From positions 1 through 64,000 of the forward strand of contig NZ_FZOL01000025.1 of assembly GCF_900188455.1 (NCBI RefSeq): a stretch of 64,000 nucleotides of DNA. The letters are read 5' to 3'. The position numbers and the translations under genes are program-made. Of this stretch, positions 16,425 through 25,976 are shown one piece after another; the first letter of the stretch is position 1; the number at the start of each line of letters is the position of its first letter. The DNA comes from Pseudomonas japonica (GTDB lineage Bacteria; Pseudomonadota; Gammaproteobacteria; Pseudomonadales; Pseudomonadaceae). The notes under the pieces were generated by a model that made no database searches, was not told where the DNA came from, and saw only the letters and a program-made list of their open reading frames with translations.

Positions 16425-18005
16425 TCAACGGCTATCCGATTGAAGTCCGGACTCATAGCAGACTGTCTTCAGCGTTCTGCCATCCCAACCCAGAACGTCC
16501 GTATAGCCGGATGAGCAAGCCCAGGTCACTGAACTTCCCGAAATGGGCAGAGCCCGCCCCGGATCCACGTAGTAGTGCAAAGGTTCGGAAACAGAATTGC
16601 TGTACGACGGATTAACCAGACTGGAGCACAAAGGAGAAACAGCGTTCGCTGAGCGTTGTCCCTGACCTGAACTGCACATGAATACGCTGATTGTCTGGGA
16701 GCATCCATTGACACGTACTGCTTGGCCATCGCTACCGGATTGAACCCTTATGCATTGGTTCATATCGGGAATCACACAGCCACGAAGACTGCCCGATGGT
16801 GAGTATCGGCAATTCTCTTTCTTTGCGTCTGTGGAGACCAGGCCTCGCCCATAGGATGCCGTCTGGCCGGAATTGAGAGAGTGAATAGCCCGGTTGGCAA
16901 CGGCTTCATCACCGGCTACCGCACCGCCAATACCTTCGAGGAGAACACCTTTGCCATACTGCGTGCCGCCCATCGATTGCATTGCCTGTCCAGCCCCTTG
17001 CAGCAAGCCTCCGATGATGTCGCCAAACCCGGATGTCTCGTCACTAGTGTCTGGATCGGGCGCCGTGGTTGCATTGACGGTTCGACGCTCGCCAAAACGA
17101 CGAACCTCTCCCGTTCTTAAATTCGTCGCGGTGGTCCAGCTTTTCATTTCTCCTTCATCAAAAGTGCCGACCACTTCCGCACTCAATTCAGGGCTTTCGA
17201 TTATCGCGGTACCCGCTCCCTGAGGCTGAAAGTTGAAAATCGGGCCATTATATACAAATGACTCCCCACCTTTTCTGAACTCAAGAACCCCTCTTACCAG
17301 AGAGCCGTGTTCAAACACGCCCTTGCCTTTGGCACTGTCACGCCCATTTGTAATCTCAAGCACCCCTTGCCCTTCAGCAATACCGTTGACGCAACGCCCC
17401 TCCCAGGAAACTGTTTCACGCGCGCCTATCGCACGATCCATAATGTAAACCTGACAGCCTTTCGAACTTATCAACCCAGGCACGTCTTTCCAATATACAA
17501 AAAGCTTGATTATTTTCTTGAGTTCCGGATGCGAAGAGGACCACGCGACAATGGACTTTACAACTTTATCTCCTTCCGCCTCGGTGACAGGCCCCATCAG
17601 GTACAGCACCCCTTCGATAACGTAGGCGGCAACACGCTGGGGGCCGGCGATGCCGGAATTTTCCACAACAAGGTCGAACGCCGTCGCCATGTTCAAATCG
17701 TGCTGGCGATCGCCGCGAGGCCCTTGTTTGAGTTCATTATGAACCCGTAGTACACCGGGAACGGCAGAAATAGCACTGACTACCGTGTTCTCCACATCAG
17801 TCGATTGCGTCATTCCAGCAAGCAATACTTCGCCACGATGAATGCCTATATCAAAGCTCGACCCCGTGAGTGGCAGTTTTTCGACTACCGCACGCACCTT
17901 GTTCTCGAGTGCCTTGTCCTTATTGCTTTTCATGTAACTCGCGGAAGCATTCCCAGCAGAGAGCATGGCTACAAACAGCATAATAAAGCCAAAATACCGA
18001 TACAT
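16425..18005 (-). CDS. Secreted BON/MORN-like repeat protein, unknown function
   Basis: The 526-residue product has a signal peptide (hydrophobic FGFIMLFVAMLSAG, cleavage near ASA). Residues about 28-95 and 105-175 look like two BON-like domains (ENKVRAVVEKLPL...VSAISAVPGVLRVHNELK; VEGVLY-type sheet VIEGVLYLMGPVTEAEG). A middle part with EGRCVNGIAEGQGVLEITNG, GKGVFEHGSLVRGVLEF and PQGAGTAIIESPE has the rhythm of MORN repeats. Then comes a Gly-rich stretch (FGDIIGGLLQGAGQAMQSMGG) and a Cys-rich tail with about eight cysteines, probably disulfide-bonded. It looks like an envelope or secreted protein. Composition is more AT-rich than neighbours, suggesting acquisition. No partner gene is adjacent. 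Confidence 0.6.
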   Translation of the reverse strand: MYRYFGFIMLFVAMLSAGNASASYMKSNKDKALENKVRAVVEKLPLTGSSFDIGIHRGEVLLAGMTQSTDVENTVVSAISAVPGVLRVHNELKQGPRGDRQHDLNMATAFDLVVENSGIAGPQRVAAYVIEGVLYLMGPVTEAEGDKVVKSIVAWSSSHPELKKIIKLFVYWKDVPGLISSKGCQVYIMDRAIGARETVSWEGRCVNGIAEGQGVLEITNGRDSAKGKGVFEHGSLVRGVLEFRKGGESFVYNGPIFNFQPQGAGTAIIESPELSAEVVGTFDEGEMKSWTTATNLRTGEVRRFGERRTVNATTAPDPDTSDETSGFGDIIGGLLQGAGQAMQSMGGTQYGKGVLLEGIGGAVAGDEAVANRAIHSLNSGQTASYGRGLVSTDAKKENCRYSPSGSLRGCVIPDMNQCIRVQSGSDGQAVRVNGCSQTISVFMCSSGQGQRSANAVSPLCSSLVNPSYSNSVSEPLHYYVDPGRALPISGSSVTWACSSGYTDVLGWDGRTLKTVCYESGLQSDSR

Positions 18006-18157
18006 ATCTTTCCTCTCGCAAGAATCACGTCGGGCAACAATAACGAGGCAGCGCCATAGGTTGCACAGTAGTCGCGCTTTTCAGCATCGTCTAGCTGAGC
18101 GGCGGCGCTGCTGCCATTGGCGCTTCGAGGGAGGACGGAGGATTTTTCGCCACAACG

Positions 18158-18184
18158 AAAAAAGGCCCCGAAGGGCCTTTTTTC
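18158..18184 (-). terminator. Rho-independent terminator after tRNA-Gly
   Basis: A GC stem AGGCCC / GGGCCT with a CGAA-type loop is flanked by an A run and a T run (AAAAAAGG...CCTTTTTTC), so it can work in both directions. On the minus strand it ends the gacA-uvrC-pgsA-tRNA-Gly transcription unit. Confidence 0.85.
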
Positions 18185-18226
18185 TTTTCGATCCAGAGCA
18201 ATTTTAGTGATCTGGATCGCCATATT

Positions 18227-18302
<76 letters not shown>

Positions 18303-18368
18303 GTCGTCTTGATGGTGGCCATTGTATAGAGTTGAAATAATTCGTCAACCCCTTGATTCAAAAAACTT

Positions 18369-18929
18369 TTATTTCTGCTCCGAGCCTTCGCGCAGGTGCG
18401 GCCAGGCGGCGCGCAGGTACTGCACCATGGACCACAGGGTCAGGCCCGCGGAAATCATCAGCAAGGCATAACCCAGTATTACCCAGGTGCTCAGGGTCGC
18501 CGGGTTGGCCAGCAGGATCACCAGCGCCAGCATCTGCGCCGCGGTCTTCCATTTGCCTAGGTTCGATACCGCCACATGCGCCCGCGCGCCTAGTTCGGCC
18601 ATCCATTCGCGCAATGCCGAAACCACGATCTCGCGGCCGATGATCACCGCCGCCGGCAAGGTCAGCCAGAAGTTGGCGTGGACCTGCACCAGCAGGACCA
18701 GGGCCACCGCGACCATCAGCTTGTCCGCCACCGGATCGAGGAAGGCACCGAACGGCGTGCTCTGCTGCAGGCGACGCGCCAGGTAGCCGTCGAGCCAGTC
18801 AGTGGCGGCGGCGATGGCGAAGACGCTGCTGGCGGCCAGGTAACTCCAGTGATACGGCACGTAGAACAGCAGAATGAAGATCGGGATGAGCAGTACACGA
18901 AGAACGGTAAGAAGATTCGGGATATTCAT
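18369..18929 (-). CDS. pgsA: CDP-diacylglycerol-glycerol-3-phosphate 3-phosphatidyltransferase
   Basis: This 186-residue inner-membrane enzyme makes phosphatidylglycerol phosphate, the committed step to phosphatidylglycerol and cardiolipin. The CDP-alcohol phosphotransferase motif D-x2-DG-x2-AR-x8-G-x3-D-x3-D is complete in DWLDGYLARR...FGAFLDPVADKLM. Four to five hydrophobic segments are visible, beginning with LLTVLRVLLIPIFILLFYV. Length and position (after uvrC, before tRNA-Gly) are as in other Pseudomonas. It lies 33 bases downstream of uvrC and is probably cotranscribed with gacA and uvrC. Confidence 0.96.
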   Translation of the reverse strand: MNIPNLLTVLRVLLIPIFILLFYVPYHWSYLAASSVFAIAAATDWLDGYLARRLQQSTPFGAFLDPVADKLMVAVALVLLVQVHANFWLTLPAAVIIGREIVVSALREWMAELGARAHVAVSNLGKWKTAAQMLALVILLANPATLSTWVILGYALLMISAGLTLWSMVQYLRAAWPHLREGSEQK

Positions 18930-18962
18930 CGGGACAACTGGCTGCGAGGTGAGCGGGGCATT

Positions 18963-20786
18963 CTACTCGCTATGCAGGCTGTCATAAATCGACTCGGCGA
19001 GCTTTTTGCTGATTCCTGGTGCTTTGGCGATTTCTTCCGCACTGGCGCGGGATAATTCCTGCAAACCACCGAAATGTTTCAGCAGGTCGCGACGGCGCTT
19101 CGGCCCGACCCCGGCCACCTCCTCCAGGCTCGAAGTGCGCCGCGCCTTGCCGCGCCGCGCACGGTGGCCGGTGATGGCGAAACGGTGCGCCTCGTCGCGG
19201 ATCTGCTGGATCAGGTGCAGCGCCGGGGAGTCGCCCTTGAGGGTGAACTCGTTGTGCACGTCGTTCAGGTAGAGGGTTTCGAAACCGGCCTTGCGGGTCA
19301 CGCCCTTGGCCACGCCGAGCAGGGTCAGGTCCGGGACCTGCAAGGCCTGCATCACTTCCCGGGCCATGTTCAACTGGCCCTTGCCGCCGTCCACCAGCAG
19401 CACGTCCGGCAGCTTGCCCTCGCCGTCCTTGATCCGCCCGTAGCGACGGGTCAGGGCCTGCTGCATGGCGGCATAGTCGTCGCCGGCGGTGACGCCTTCG
19501 ATATTGAAGCGGCGATAGTCGGATTTCAGCGGGCCTTCCGGGCCGAACACCACGCAGGACGCCACGGTGGCCTCGCCACTGGAATGGCTGATGTCGTAGC
19601 ACTCCAGGCGCTGCGGCACTTCCGGCAGGCCGAGCACTTCGGCCAGGGCCTCGAAGCGCTGGGCCATGTGCTGGCGGTTGGCGAGCCGGGCCATCAGGGC
19701 CTGCTCGGCATTGGTCACCGCGAGCTGCTGCCAGCGCGCACGGGTACCGCGGACCCGGTGACTGATGCTGAGTTCACGGCCGCGCAGGGTCCCCACCGCG
19801 TCACGCAGGGCGTCGAAGTCCTCGTGCACGACGTTGACGATCAACTCCGCCGGCAGTTCGCGCTCGGCGTTGCCCAGGTAGTACTGGGCGAGGAACGCCG
19901 ACATGACCTCGGCCACCTCCTCCTCGATACCCACCTGGGGAAAGAAGTTCTTGCTGCCCAGCACCCGCCCGCCCCGCACGCTGATCAGGTGCACGCAGGC
20001 GCCGCCCGGGTTGACGAACGCCGCGACCACATCGACGTCGCCGCTGCCGCCTTCCATGCTCTGCTGGTCCTGGACCCGGCGCAGCAGGGCGATCTGGTCG
20101 CGCAGTTCGGCGGCCTTCTCGAACTCCAGGGCCATGGCGGCCTTTTCCATATCGGCATTCAGTTCGTTGGTCAGCTGATGGCTGCGGCCTTCGAGGAACA
20201 TCACCGAATGGCGCACGTCGTCGGCGTACTCGGCCGGCTCCACCAGGCCGACGCACGGGCCCTTGCAGCGCTTGATCTGGTATTGCAGGCAGGGCCGCGT
20301 GCGGTTGGCGTAATAGCTGTCTTCGCACTGGCGGACATGGAAGGCCTTCTGCAGCAGGCTCAGGCTTTCGCGAATCGCCCCGGCGCTGGGGTATGGACCG
20401 AAATACCTGCCCTTCTGTTTCTTGGCACCACGGTGGATGCCCAGCCGCGGGAATTCACCGTCGGACAGAAACACGTAGGGGTAGGACTTATCGTCACGCA
20501 GCAGGATGTTGTAGGGCGGCCGCCATTCCTTGATCAGCGTCTGCTCCAGCAGCAACGCCTCGGTTTCGCTGGCGACGATGGTGGTCTCGACCTGGGCGAT
20601 GTGCCCGACCAGCGCGGCGGTCTTGGGCGCCAGGCCGGTCTTGCGGAAGTAGCTGGCCAGGCGCTTCTTGAGGTTCTTGGCCTTGCCTACATAGAGCAGG
20701 CGACCGCCAGCGTCGAACATCCGGTAGACACCCGGACGGCCGCTGCAGGTCGCCAGAAAGGCACTTGAATCAAACGCGGGGGTCAT
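18963..20786 (-). CDS. uvrC: Excinuclease ABC subunit C
   Basis: UvrC makes the dual incisions of nucleotide excision repair. The 607-residue protein shows an N-terminal GIY-YIG nuclease (GRPGVYRMFDAGGRLLYVGKAKNL), the Cys-rich CLQYQIKRCKGPC, the UVR domain (MEKAAMALEFEKAAELRDQI), the RNase H-like C-terminal nuclease (ECYDISHSSGE, LLVDGGKGQLN) and tandem helix-hairpin-helix motifs (LEEVAGVGPKRRRDLLKHFG). The start is ATG at 20786, two bases after the gacA stop, giving the normal length; a longer in-frame extension to 20912 would overlap gacA and is rejected. Confidence 0.97.
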   Translation of the reverse strand: MTPAFDSSAFLATCSGRPGVYRMFDAGGRLLYVGKAKNLKKRLASYFRKTGLAPKTAALVGHIAQVETTIVASETEALLLEQTLIKEWRPPYNILLRDDKSYPYVFLSDGEFPRLGIHRGAKKQKGRYFGPYPSAGAIRESLSLLQKAFHVRQCEDSYYANRTRPCLQYQIKRCKGPCVGLVEPAEYADDVRHSVMFLEGRSHQLTNELNADMEKAAMALEFEKAAELRDQIALLRRVQDQQSMEGGSGDVDVVAAFVNPGGACVHLISVRGGRVLGSKNFFPQVGIEEEVAEVMSAFLAQYYLGNAERELPAELIVNVVHEDFDALRDAVGTLRGRELSISHRVRGTRARWQQLAVTNAEQALMARLANRQHMAQRFEALAEVLGLPEVPQRLECYDISHSSGEATVASCVVFGPEGPLKSDYRRFNIEGVTAGDDYAAMQQALTRRYGRIKDGEGKLPDVLLVDGGKGQLNMAREVMQALQVPDLTLLGVAKGVTRKAGFETLYLNDVHNEFTLKGDSPALHLIQQIRDEAHRFAITGHRARRGKARRTSSLEEVAGVGPKRRRDLLKHFGGLQELSRASAEEIAKAPGISKKLAESIYDSLHSE

Positions 20787-20788
20787 GT

Positions 20789-21430
20789 TCAGAGGTTGGC
20801 GTCGACCATGCCATGGCGAACCGCCAGCAGGGTGAGTTCCACATCGCTGGTGACCGAGAGTTTTTCGAAGATGCGGTAACGGTACGTGTTTACCGTTTTC
20901 GGCGACAAGCACAGCTTGTCGGAAATGATCTGCACCTTCTGACAGCCGACGATCATCAGGGCGATCTGGATTTCCCGCTCCGACAGGCTGTCGAACGGCG
21001 AGGCATTCTTCGGCTCGAAGGATTTCAGCGCCAGTTGCTGGGCGATCTGCGGGCTGATGTAGCGCTGGCCGGCGAAGACCAGACGAATGGCCTGGACCAT
21101 CTCGTCGAGGCCCGCGCCCTTGGTCAGGTAACCGGCGGCGCCAGCCTGGAGCAGGCGCGTGGGAAACGGATCCTCCTCACAGACGGTGACCGCCACCACT
21201 TTGATGTCGGGGTGACTGCGCAACAGCTTGCGGGTGGCTTCCAGGCCGCCGATACCGGGCATTTTCACGTCCATCAGGACCACGTCGGGCTTGAGCTCGC
21301 GGGTCACCTTCAGTGCCGCCTCACCGGAGTCGGCCTCGCCCACCACCTGCAGACCGTCGATGTCGGCCAGCATGCGGGTTATACCGGTACGTACCAGATC
21401 GTGATCGTCGACCACCAGAACCCTGATCAA
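20789..21430 (-). CDS. gacA: Response regulator GacA
   Basis: GacA is the LuxR/FixJ-type regulator activated by the kinase GacS; it switches on the small RNAs rsmX/Y/Z and through them secondary metabolism, biofilm and exoproducts. The 213-residue protein has the receiver domain with Asp54 (VVLMDVKMPG) and a C-terminal helix-turn-helix (LSEREIQIALMIVGCQKVQIISDKLCLSPKTVNTYRYRI in two parts). The start is the rare codon TTG at 21430, with GAGGTG upstream, as reported for gacA of other pseudomonads; no ATG gives the correct N-terminus. It is followed by uvrC after two bases. Confidence 0.97.
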   Translation of the reverse strand: MIRVLVVDDHDLVRTGITRMLADIDGLQVVGEADSGEAALKVTRELKPDVVLMDVKMPGIGGLEATRKLLRSHPDIKVVAVTVCEEDPFPTRLLQAGAAGYLTKGAGLDEMVQAIRLVFAGQRYISPQIAQQLALKSFEPKNASPFDSLSEREIQIALMIVGCQKVQIISDKLCLSPKTVNTYRYRIFEKLSVTSDVELTLLAVRHGMVDANL

Positions 21431-21564
21431 GCAGACACCTCGCCTTACGGTCTGAATTGGATCCGGCCACCTTATCAAAAAATTGCGTGGTGAACCTAGC
21501 AGAATGCGTCATCGGTATGACGTCAGATTTCATTTTTTCGACAATTCTATTTCGCCTTGTCGGA

Positions 21565-21918
21565 TCAACCCGATGCCACTTTCCCTACAGGCCCGGTAGC
21601 AACGCCCGCCAGGCTCTCCAGGAGATGTCTTACAGCCTGCTGGTCGGCAGGCTGCAGTCGCCGATAGCAGTCCAGCAAATGATTCTCGCCCGGGCGCAGG
21701 TCGTCGAGCATCGCCGGGGTCGGCACCCCGCTCAGCACATACAGTGCATCGACACCACTGGCGGCGACTGCCGCGAGGTAGTCGGCCCGCGGCGTGCGCT
21801 CCCCGCTTTCGTACTTGCCCTGAGCGTTGGGCTCGACCCCGCCAATGTCGCCAAAGGCCCGCTGAGTCAGGCCAAGGCGTTCGCGTTCTTCCCTGAGACG
21901 TAGTCCGATACCCTTCAT
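21565..21918 (-). CDS. XRE-family helix-turn-helix regulator
   Basis: The 117-residue protein has an N-terminal Cro/CI-type helix-turn-helix (IGLRLREERERLGLTQRAFGDIGGVEPNAQGKYESGERTP, in parts; about residues 4-42) and a helical tail (LLDCYRRLQPADQQAVRHLLESLAG) typical of small prophage-like or Pseudomonas XRE regulators. It starts at ATG 21918. A 12-base palindrome at 21921-21932 lies directly before the start codon, so autorepression is likely. It stands alone between gacA and the GNAT gene and no phage genes surround it. Confidence 0.82.
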   Translation of the reverse strand: MKGIGLRLREERERLGLTQRAFGDIGGVEPNAQGKYESGERTPRADYLAAVAASGVDALYVLSGVPTPAMLDDLRPGENHLLDCYRRLQPADQQAVRHLLESLAGVATGPVGKVASG

Positions 21919-21920
21919 TT

Positions 21921-21932
21921 GAATACATATTC
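21921..21932. promoter_or_regulatory. Palindrome at the XRE start, likely operator
   Basis: GAATA-CA-TATTC forms an inverted repeat with 5-base arms and ends three bases before the ATG of the XRE gene. Binding of the XRE protein here would block its own translation start region or promoter. Assignment is by position and symmetry only. Confidence 0.4.
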
Positions 21933-22053
21933 CTTTGCAAAATACCCACTAGGGGGTAGGAAAACCCGGCACATCCACTGCGCCGTCAACAACCCCGAAC
22001 TATGCCTGCGATGCGAATTGCAGCACAAGACGCCCTATGCCTTTCGCAGGCGC

Positions 22054-22485
22054 TCAGCGCACGGATCGCTGCATGCGGATGAAGCATTCCTCCTCGCCCT
22101 CTTCGTGAAATCCTTCACGCTGATAAAGCTGACGGGCCGGATTGCTTTTGAAAACCATCAGACGCAGCCATGACAGGCGTCGCTGCGCCGCCCAGGTGTT
22201 CATTTCACGCAACACCCAGGTGCCGATCCCCTGTCCGCGGGCACCCTCGGTTATATGCAGTTCGCGGATATACAACGCACGACTGTCCTGGCTCAGGCTG
22301 CAAAAACCCACGCAGCGCTCGTCGTCCATGACCAGCCATTGCTCGCGCCAACCCCAGGCCTGATCGAAGGCTTCGTCCAGCCACAGCAGGTCGAACTGGC
22401 AGTAGTAACGCAGCATGCAGCGGCGGGTCAGGTCGCGGGCGAAGGGCAGATCCCGGTCGCTGGCGGCGACGAGTCGCGGCTTCAC
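22054..22485 (-). CDS. GNAT-family N-acetyltransferase
   Basis: The 143-residue protein has the GNAT acetyl-CoA-binding motif A (ELHITEGARGQGIGTWVL, with R/Q-x2-G-x-G) followed by the alpha4/beta7 region WLRLMVFKSNPARQLYQREGF. It transfers an acetyl group to an amine, substrate unknown. The start is GTG at 22485, overlapping the stop of the DUF488 gene as GTGA, so the pair is translationally coupled. No regulator is attached. Confidence 0.87.
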   Translation of the reverse strand: MKPRLVAASDRDLPFARDLTRRCMLRYYCQFDLLWLDEAFDQAWGWREQWLVMDDERCVGFCSLSQDSRALYIRELHITEGARGQGIGTWVLREMNTWAAQRRLSWLRLMVFKSNPARQLYQREGFHEEGEEECFIRMQRSVR

Positions 22486-22883
22486 GGCTTCACCTGATCG
22501 GCGTAGCACACTGGCGAGCTGCCCGGCCCCTGGCGTTCCAGTTCGTCCTCGAGCCACTCGGCCAGGACGGTGGCGTTGTTCTGATCGGTATTCCTGCCGG
22601 CATACACCAGGGTCAGGTTGCCCTGGCGCGCCAGATCCAGCAGCGACCACCAATGCTCGGGATGAGCGCCCAGCTGTTGCCGGTAGCGTTGGGCGAAGGC
22701 GGAAAAATCCACGTCGCCCGCGTGAAACGCCTTGCGCAGTTCGGTGGATGGCGCCACCTCGGGCAGCCATTGCAGCAGCGCCAGCTGGTCCTTGCGCCGG
22801 TTGCGTGGCCACAACCGATCGACCAGCACACGCTGGCCATCTTCCTCCGCCGGCGCCTCGTAGGCCCGCTTGCAACGAATCAT
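22482..22883 (-). CDS. DUF488-family protein
   Basis: The 133-residue protein matches the DUF488 (YeaO-like) family: CKRAYEAPAEEDGQRVLVDRLWPR at the start, then WLPEVAPSTELRKAFHAG and LTLVYAGRNTDQNNATVLAEWLE. Function of the family is not established; it may bind an anion or nucleotide. The start at 22883 (MIRCKRAY) has GGAGGGG upstream and is better than an in-frame ATG at 22922. It is coupled by a 4-base overlap to the downstream acetyltransferase and divergent from the phosphate transporter. Confidence 0.85.
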   Translation of the reverse strand: MIRCKRAYEAPAEEDGQRVLVDRLWPRNRRKDQLALLQWLPEVAPSTELRKAFHAGDVDFSAFAQRYRQQLGAHPEHWWSLLDLARQGNLTLVYAGRNTDQNNATVLAEWLEDELERQGPGSSPVCYADQVKP

Positions 22884-22997
22884 TTCAGCCCCTCCCCACG
22901 CACGATGGATCGAGCTTACCACCCGGATTCATTGACTGGCGTCATGGTCGAGCCTGCCTACACTAGTACGCTGCCCTGGTACAGGCAGGAGCCTGAA

Positions 22998-24628
22998 ATG
23001 TCACACCCGGACCCGTTCATGACTACCCAGACCAGCGCCCGCCCTCCCGCGGACGCGCTTGCAACCCCCTCCTCCGGCCCGCGCGCGAGCCGGACTCCCA
23101 CCGTGCTGTTCTGCGCCCTGTTGATCGGCGCGCTGCTCTACACCGCCTGGAGCCTGATGCGCGACATCAATGCCAGCGGCACGCCGATCACCACCTGGAC
23201 GCCCTTCCTGCTGCTCGGCCTGGCCCTGCTGATCGCCCTCGGCTTCGAGTTCGTCAACGGCTTCCACGACACCGCCAACGCCGTGGCCACGGTGATCTAT
23301 ACCCACTCGCTGCCGGCGCGCTTCGCGGTGGTCTGGTCGGGGCTGTGGAATTTTCTCGGCGTGCTGTTTTCCAGCGGTGCGGTGGCCTTCGGCATCATCG
23401 CCCTGCTGCCGGTGGAACTGATCCTCCAGGTCGGCTCGTCCGCCGGTTTCGCCATGGTCTTCGCCCTGCTGCTGGCTGCCATCCTGTGGAACCTCGGTAC
23501 CTGGTGGCTGGGCCTGCCGGCGTCGTCCTCGCATACGCTGATCGGCTCGATCATCGGCGTCGGCGTGGCCAATGCCCTGATGCACGGGCGCGACGGCACC
23601 TCCGGTGTGGACTGGGCCCAGGCCAGCAAGGTCGGCTATGCCCTGCTGTTCTCGCCGCTGCTCGGTTTCGCCTGCGCCGCGCTGCTGCTGCTCGGCTTGC
23701 GCAAGCTGGTGAAGAACCGCGCGCTGTACCAGGCACCCGAGGGCAACAAACCGCCACCGCTGTGGATCCGCGGCCTGCTGATCGTCACCTGCACCGGGGT
23801 GTCGTTCGCCCACGGCTCCAACGACGGCCAGAAAGGCATGGGCCTGATCATGCTGATCCTGGTCGGCACCCTGCCCATGGCCTACGCGCTCAATCGGACC
23901 ATGCCGGCCGACCACACCCAGCAGTTCGCCGTGATTGCCGAGGACACCCGCACGGCCCTGTCGGCCTACGCCACCCAGCCGCTATTGGGTGCCGAGCCGC
24001 GCGAGGTGCTGACCGACTTCATCCGCGCCCCCGAAGCCGATCCGCTGTTGCTCCCGGCGCTGACCGAGCTGGTCGGCAACATCGGCCAGCAGGTGGGCAG
24101 CTACAGCTCGCTGGCGGCGATCCCCGCCGAAGCGGTGGGCAACGTGCGCAACGACATGTACCTGACCAGCGAAGCGATCCGCCTGCTGGACAAGCACCAA
24201 CTGCTCGACGTCGATGCCGACACGCGACGGACGCTGCAACTGTTCAAGCAGGAGATCGACAACGCCACACGCTTCATTCCGGTCTGGGTCAAGGTCGCGG
24301 TGGCCCTGGCGCTGGGCCTGGGCACCATGGTCGGCTGGAAGCGCATCGTCGTCACCGTCGGCGAGAAGATCGGCAAGACCCACCTGACCTACGCCCAGGG
24401 CGCCTCCGCCGAACTGGTGGCGATGTGCACCATCGGCGCGGCGGATCATTTCGGCCTGCCGGTCTCCACCACCCACGTGCTGTCCTCGGGCGTGGCCGGG
24501 ACCATGGTCGCCAACGGCTCCGGCCTGCAGGGCCGGACCATCCGCAACCTGGCGCTGGCCTGGGTGCTGACCCTGCCGATGTCGATCCTGCTCGCGGGCG
24601 GGTTGTACTGGTTCCTCACCCTGTTCAT

Positions 24629-24632
<4 letters not shown>
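22998..24632 (+). CDS. PiT-family low-affinity inorganic phosphate transporter
   Basis: This 544-residue inner-membrane protein is a PitA-type metal-phosphate symporter. Both family repeats are visible: GFEFVNGFHDTANAVATVIY with GLPASSSHTLIGS in the N-terminal half, and SFAHGSNDGQKGMG with GLPVSTTHVLSS in the C-terminal half; about ten membrane helices surround a cytoplasmic loop (about residues 310-430). The start ATG at 22998 has AGGAG five bases before it. A second Met eight codons later is possible. It converges with the sigma-54 activator gene, whose stop overlaps by four bases. No regulatory phosphate-binding PhoU-like gene precedes it. Confidence 0.93.
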
Positions 24633-25699
<1,067 letters not shown>

Positions 25700-25744
25700 G
25701 AGGGCATTCCTGGCATTGGTGGCGCGCCTTCATAGTGCACGAAA

Positions 25745-25772
25745 CAAATTAGAACAAATAATTATTAATTTG
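25745..25772. promoter_or_regulatory. AT-rich inverted repeat, candidate enhancer site
   Basis: CAAATTA (25745-25751) and TAATTTG (25766-25772) form an inverted repeat in an AT-rich island about 150 bases upstream of the -24/-12 promoter at 25923. This distance suits an enhancer site for a sigma-54 activator, and the activator gene lies next to it. Symmetry and position are the only evidence. Confidence 0.4.
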
Positions 25773-25922
25773 CATTTGTATATTCCAAAACGATCATTGC
25801 TGCTCCAGCAGCAACCGGGCAACACCCGCTGCGTGACCATCAGCATGCGGGATGCTTGCGGGAGATCGCTGACTTTCCTGTAAGCCACGCAATGAAAGGC
25901 CTGTAGCGCTTTTCCGCACAAC

Positions 25923-25938
25923 TGGCATGGCTTTCGCT
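25923..25938 (+). promoter_or_regulatory. Sigma-54 (-24/-12) promoter
   Basis: TGGCATGGCTTTCGCT keeps the invariant GG and GC exactly ten bases apart and matches most of the TGGCAC-N5-TTGCA consensus. Transcription would start about 12 bases downstream, leaving a short leader with AAGGA before the ATG at 25977. The adjacent activator gene supports it. Confidence 0.65.
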
Positions 25939-25976
25939 CAGGGGCTCCTGACTGTCGTTTCGTTCAAGGACCCTTC

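Noticed and set aside
16247..16615. 122-residue plus-strand frame across the intron-like scar
   Set aside because: It overlaps the end of the secreted BON/MORN-like gene and crosses the hom relic and hairpin; its sequence is not protein-like.
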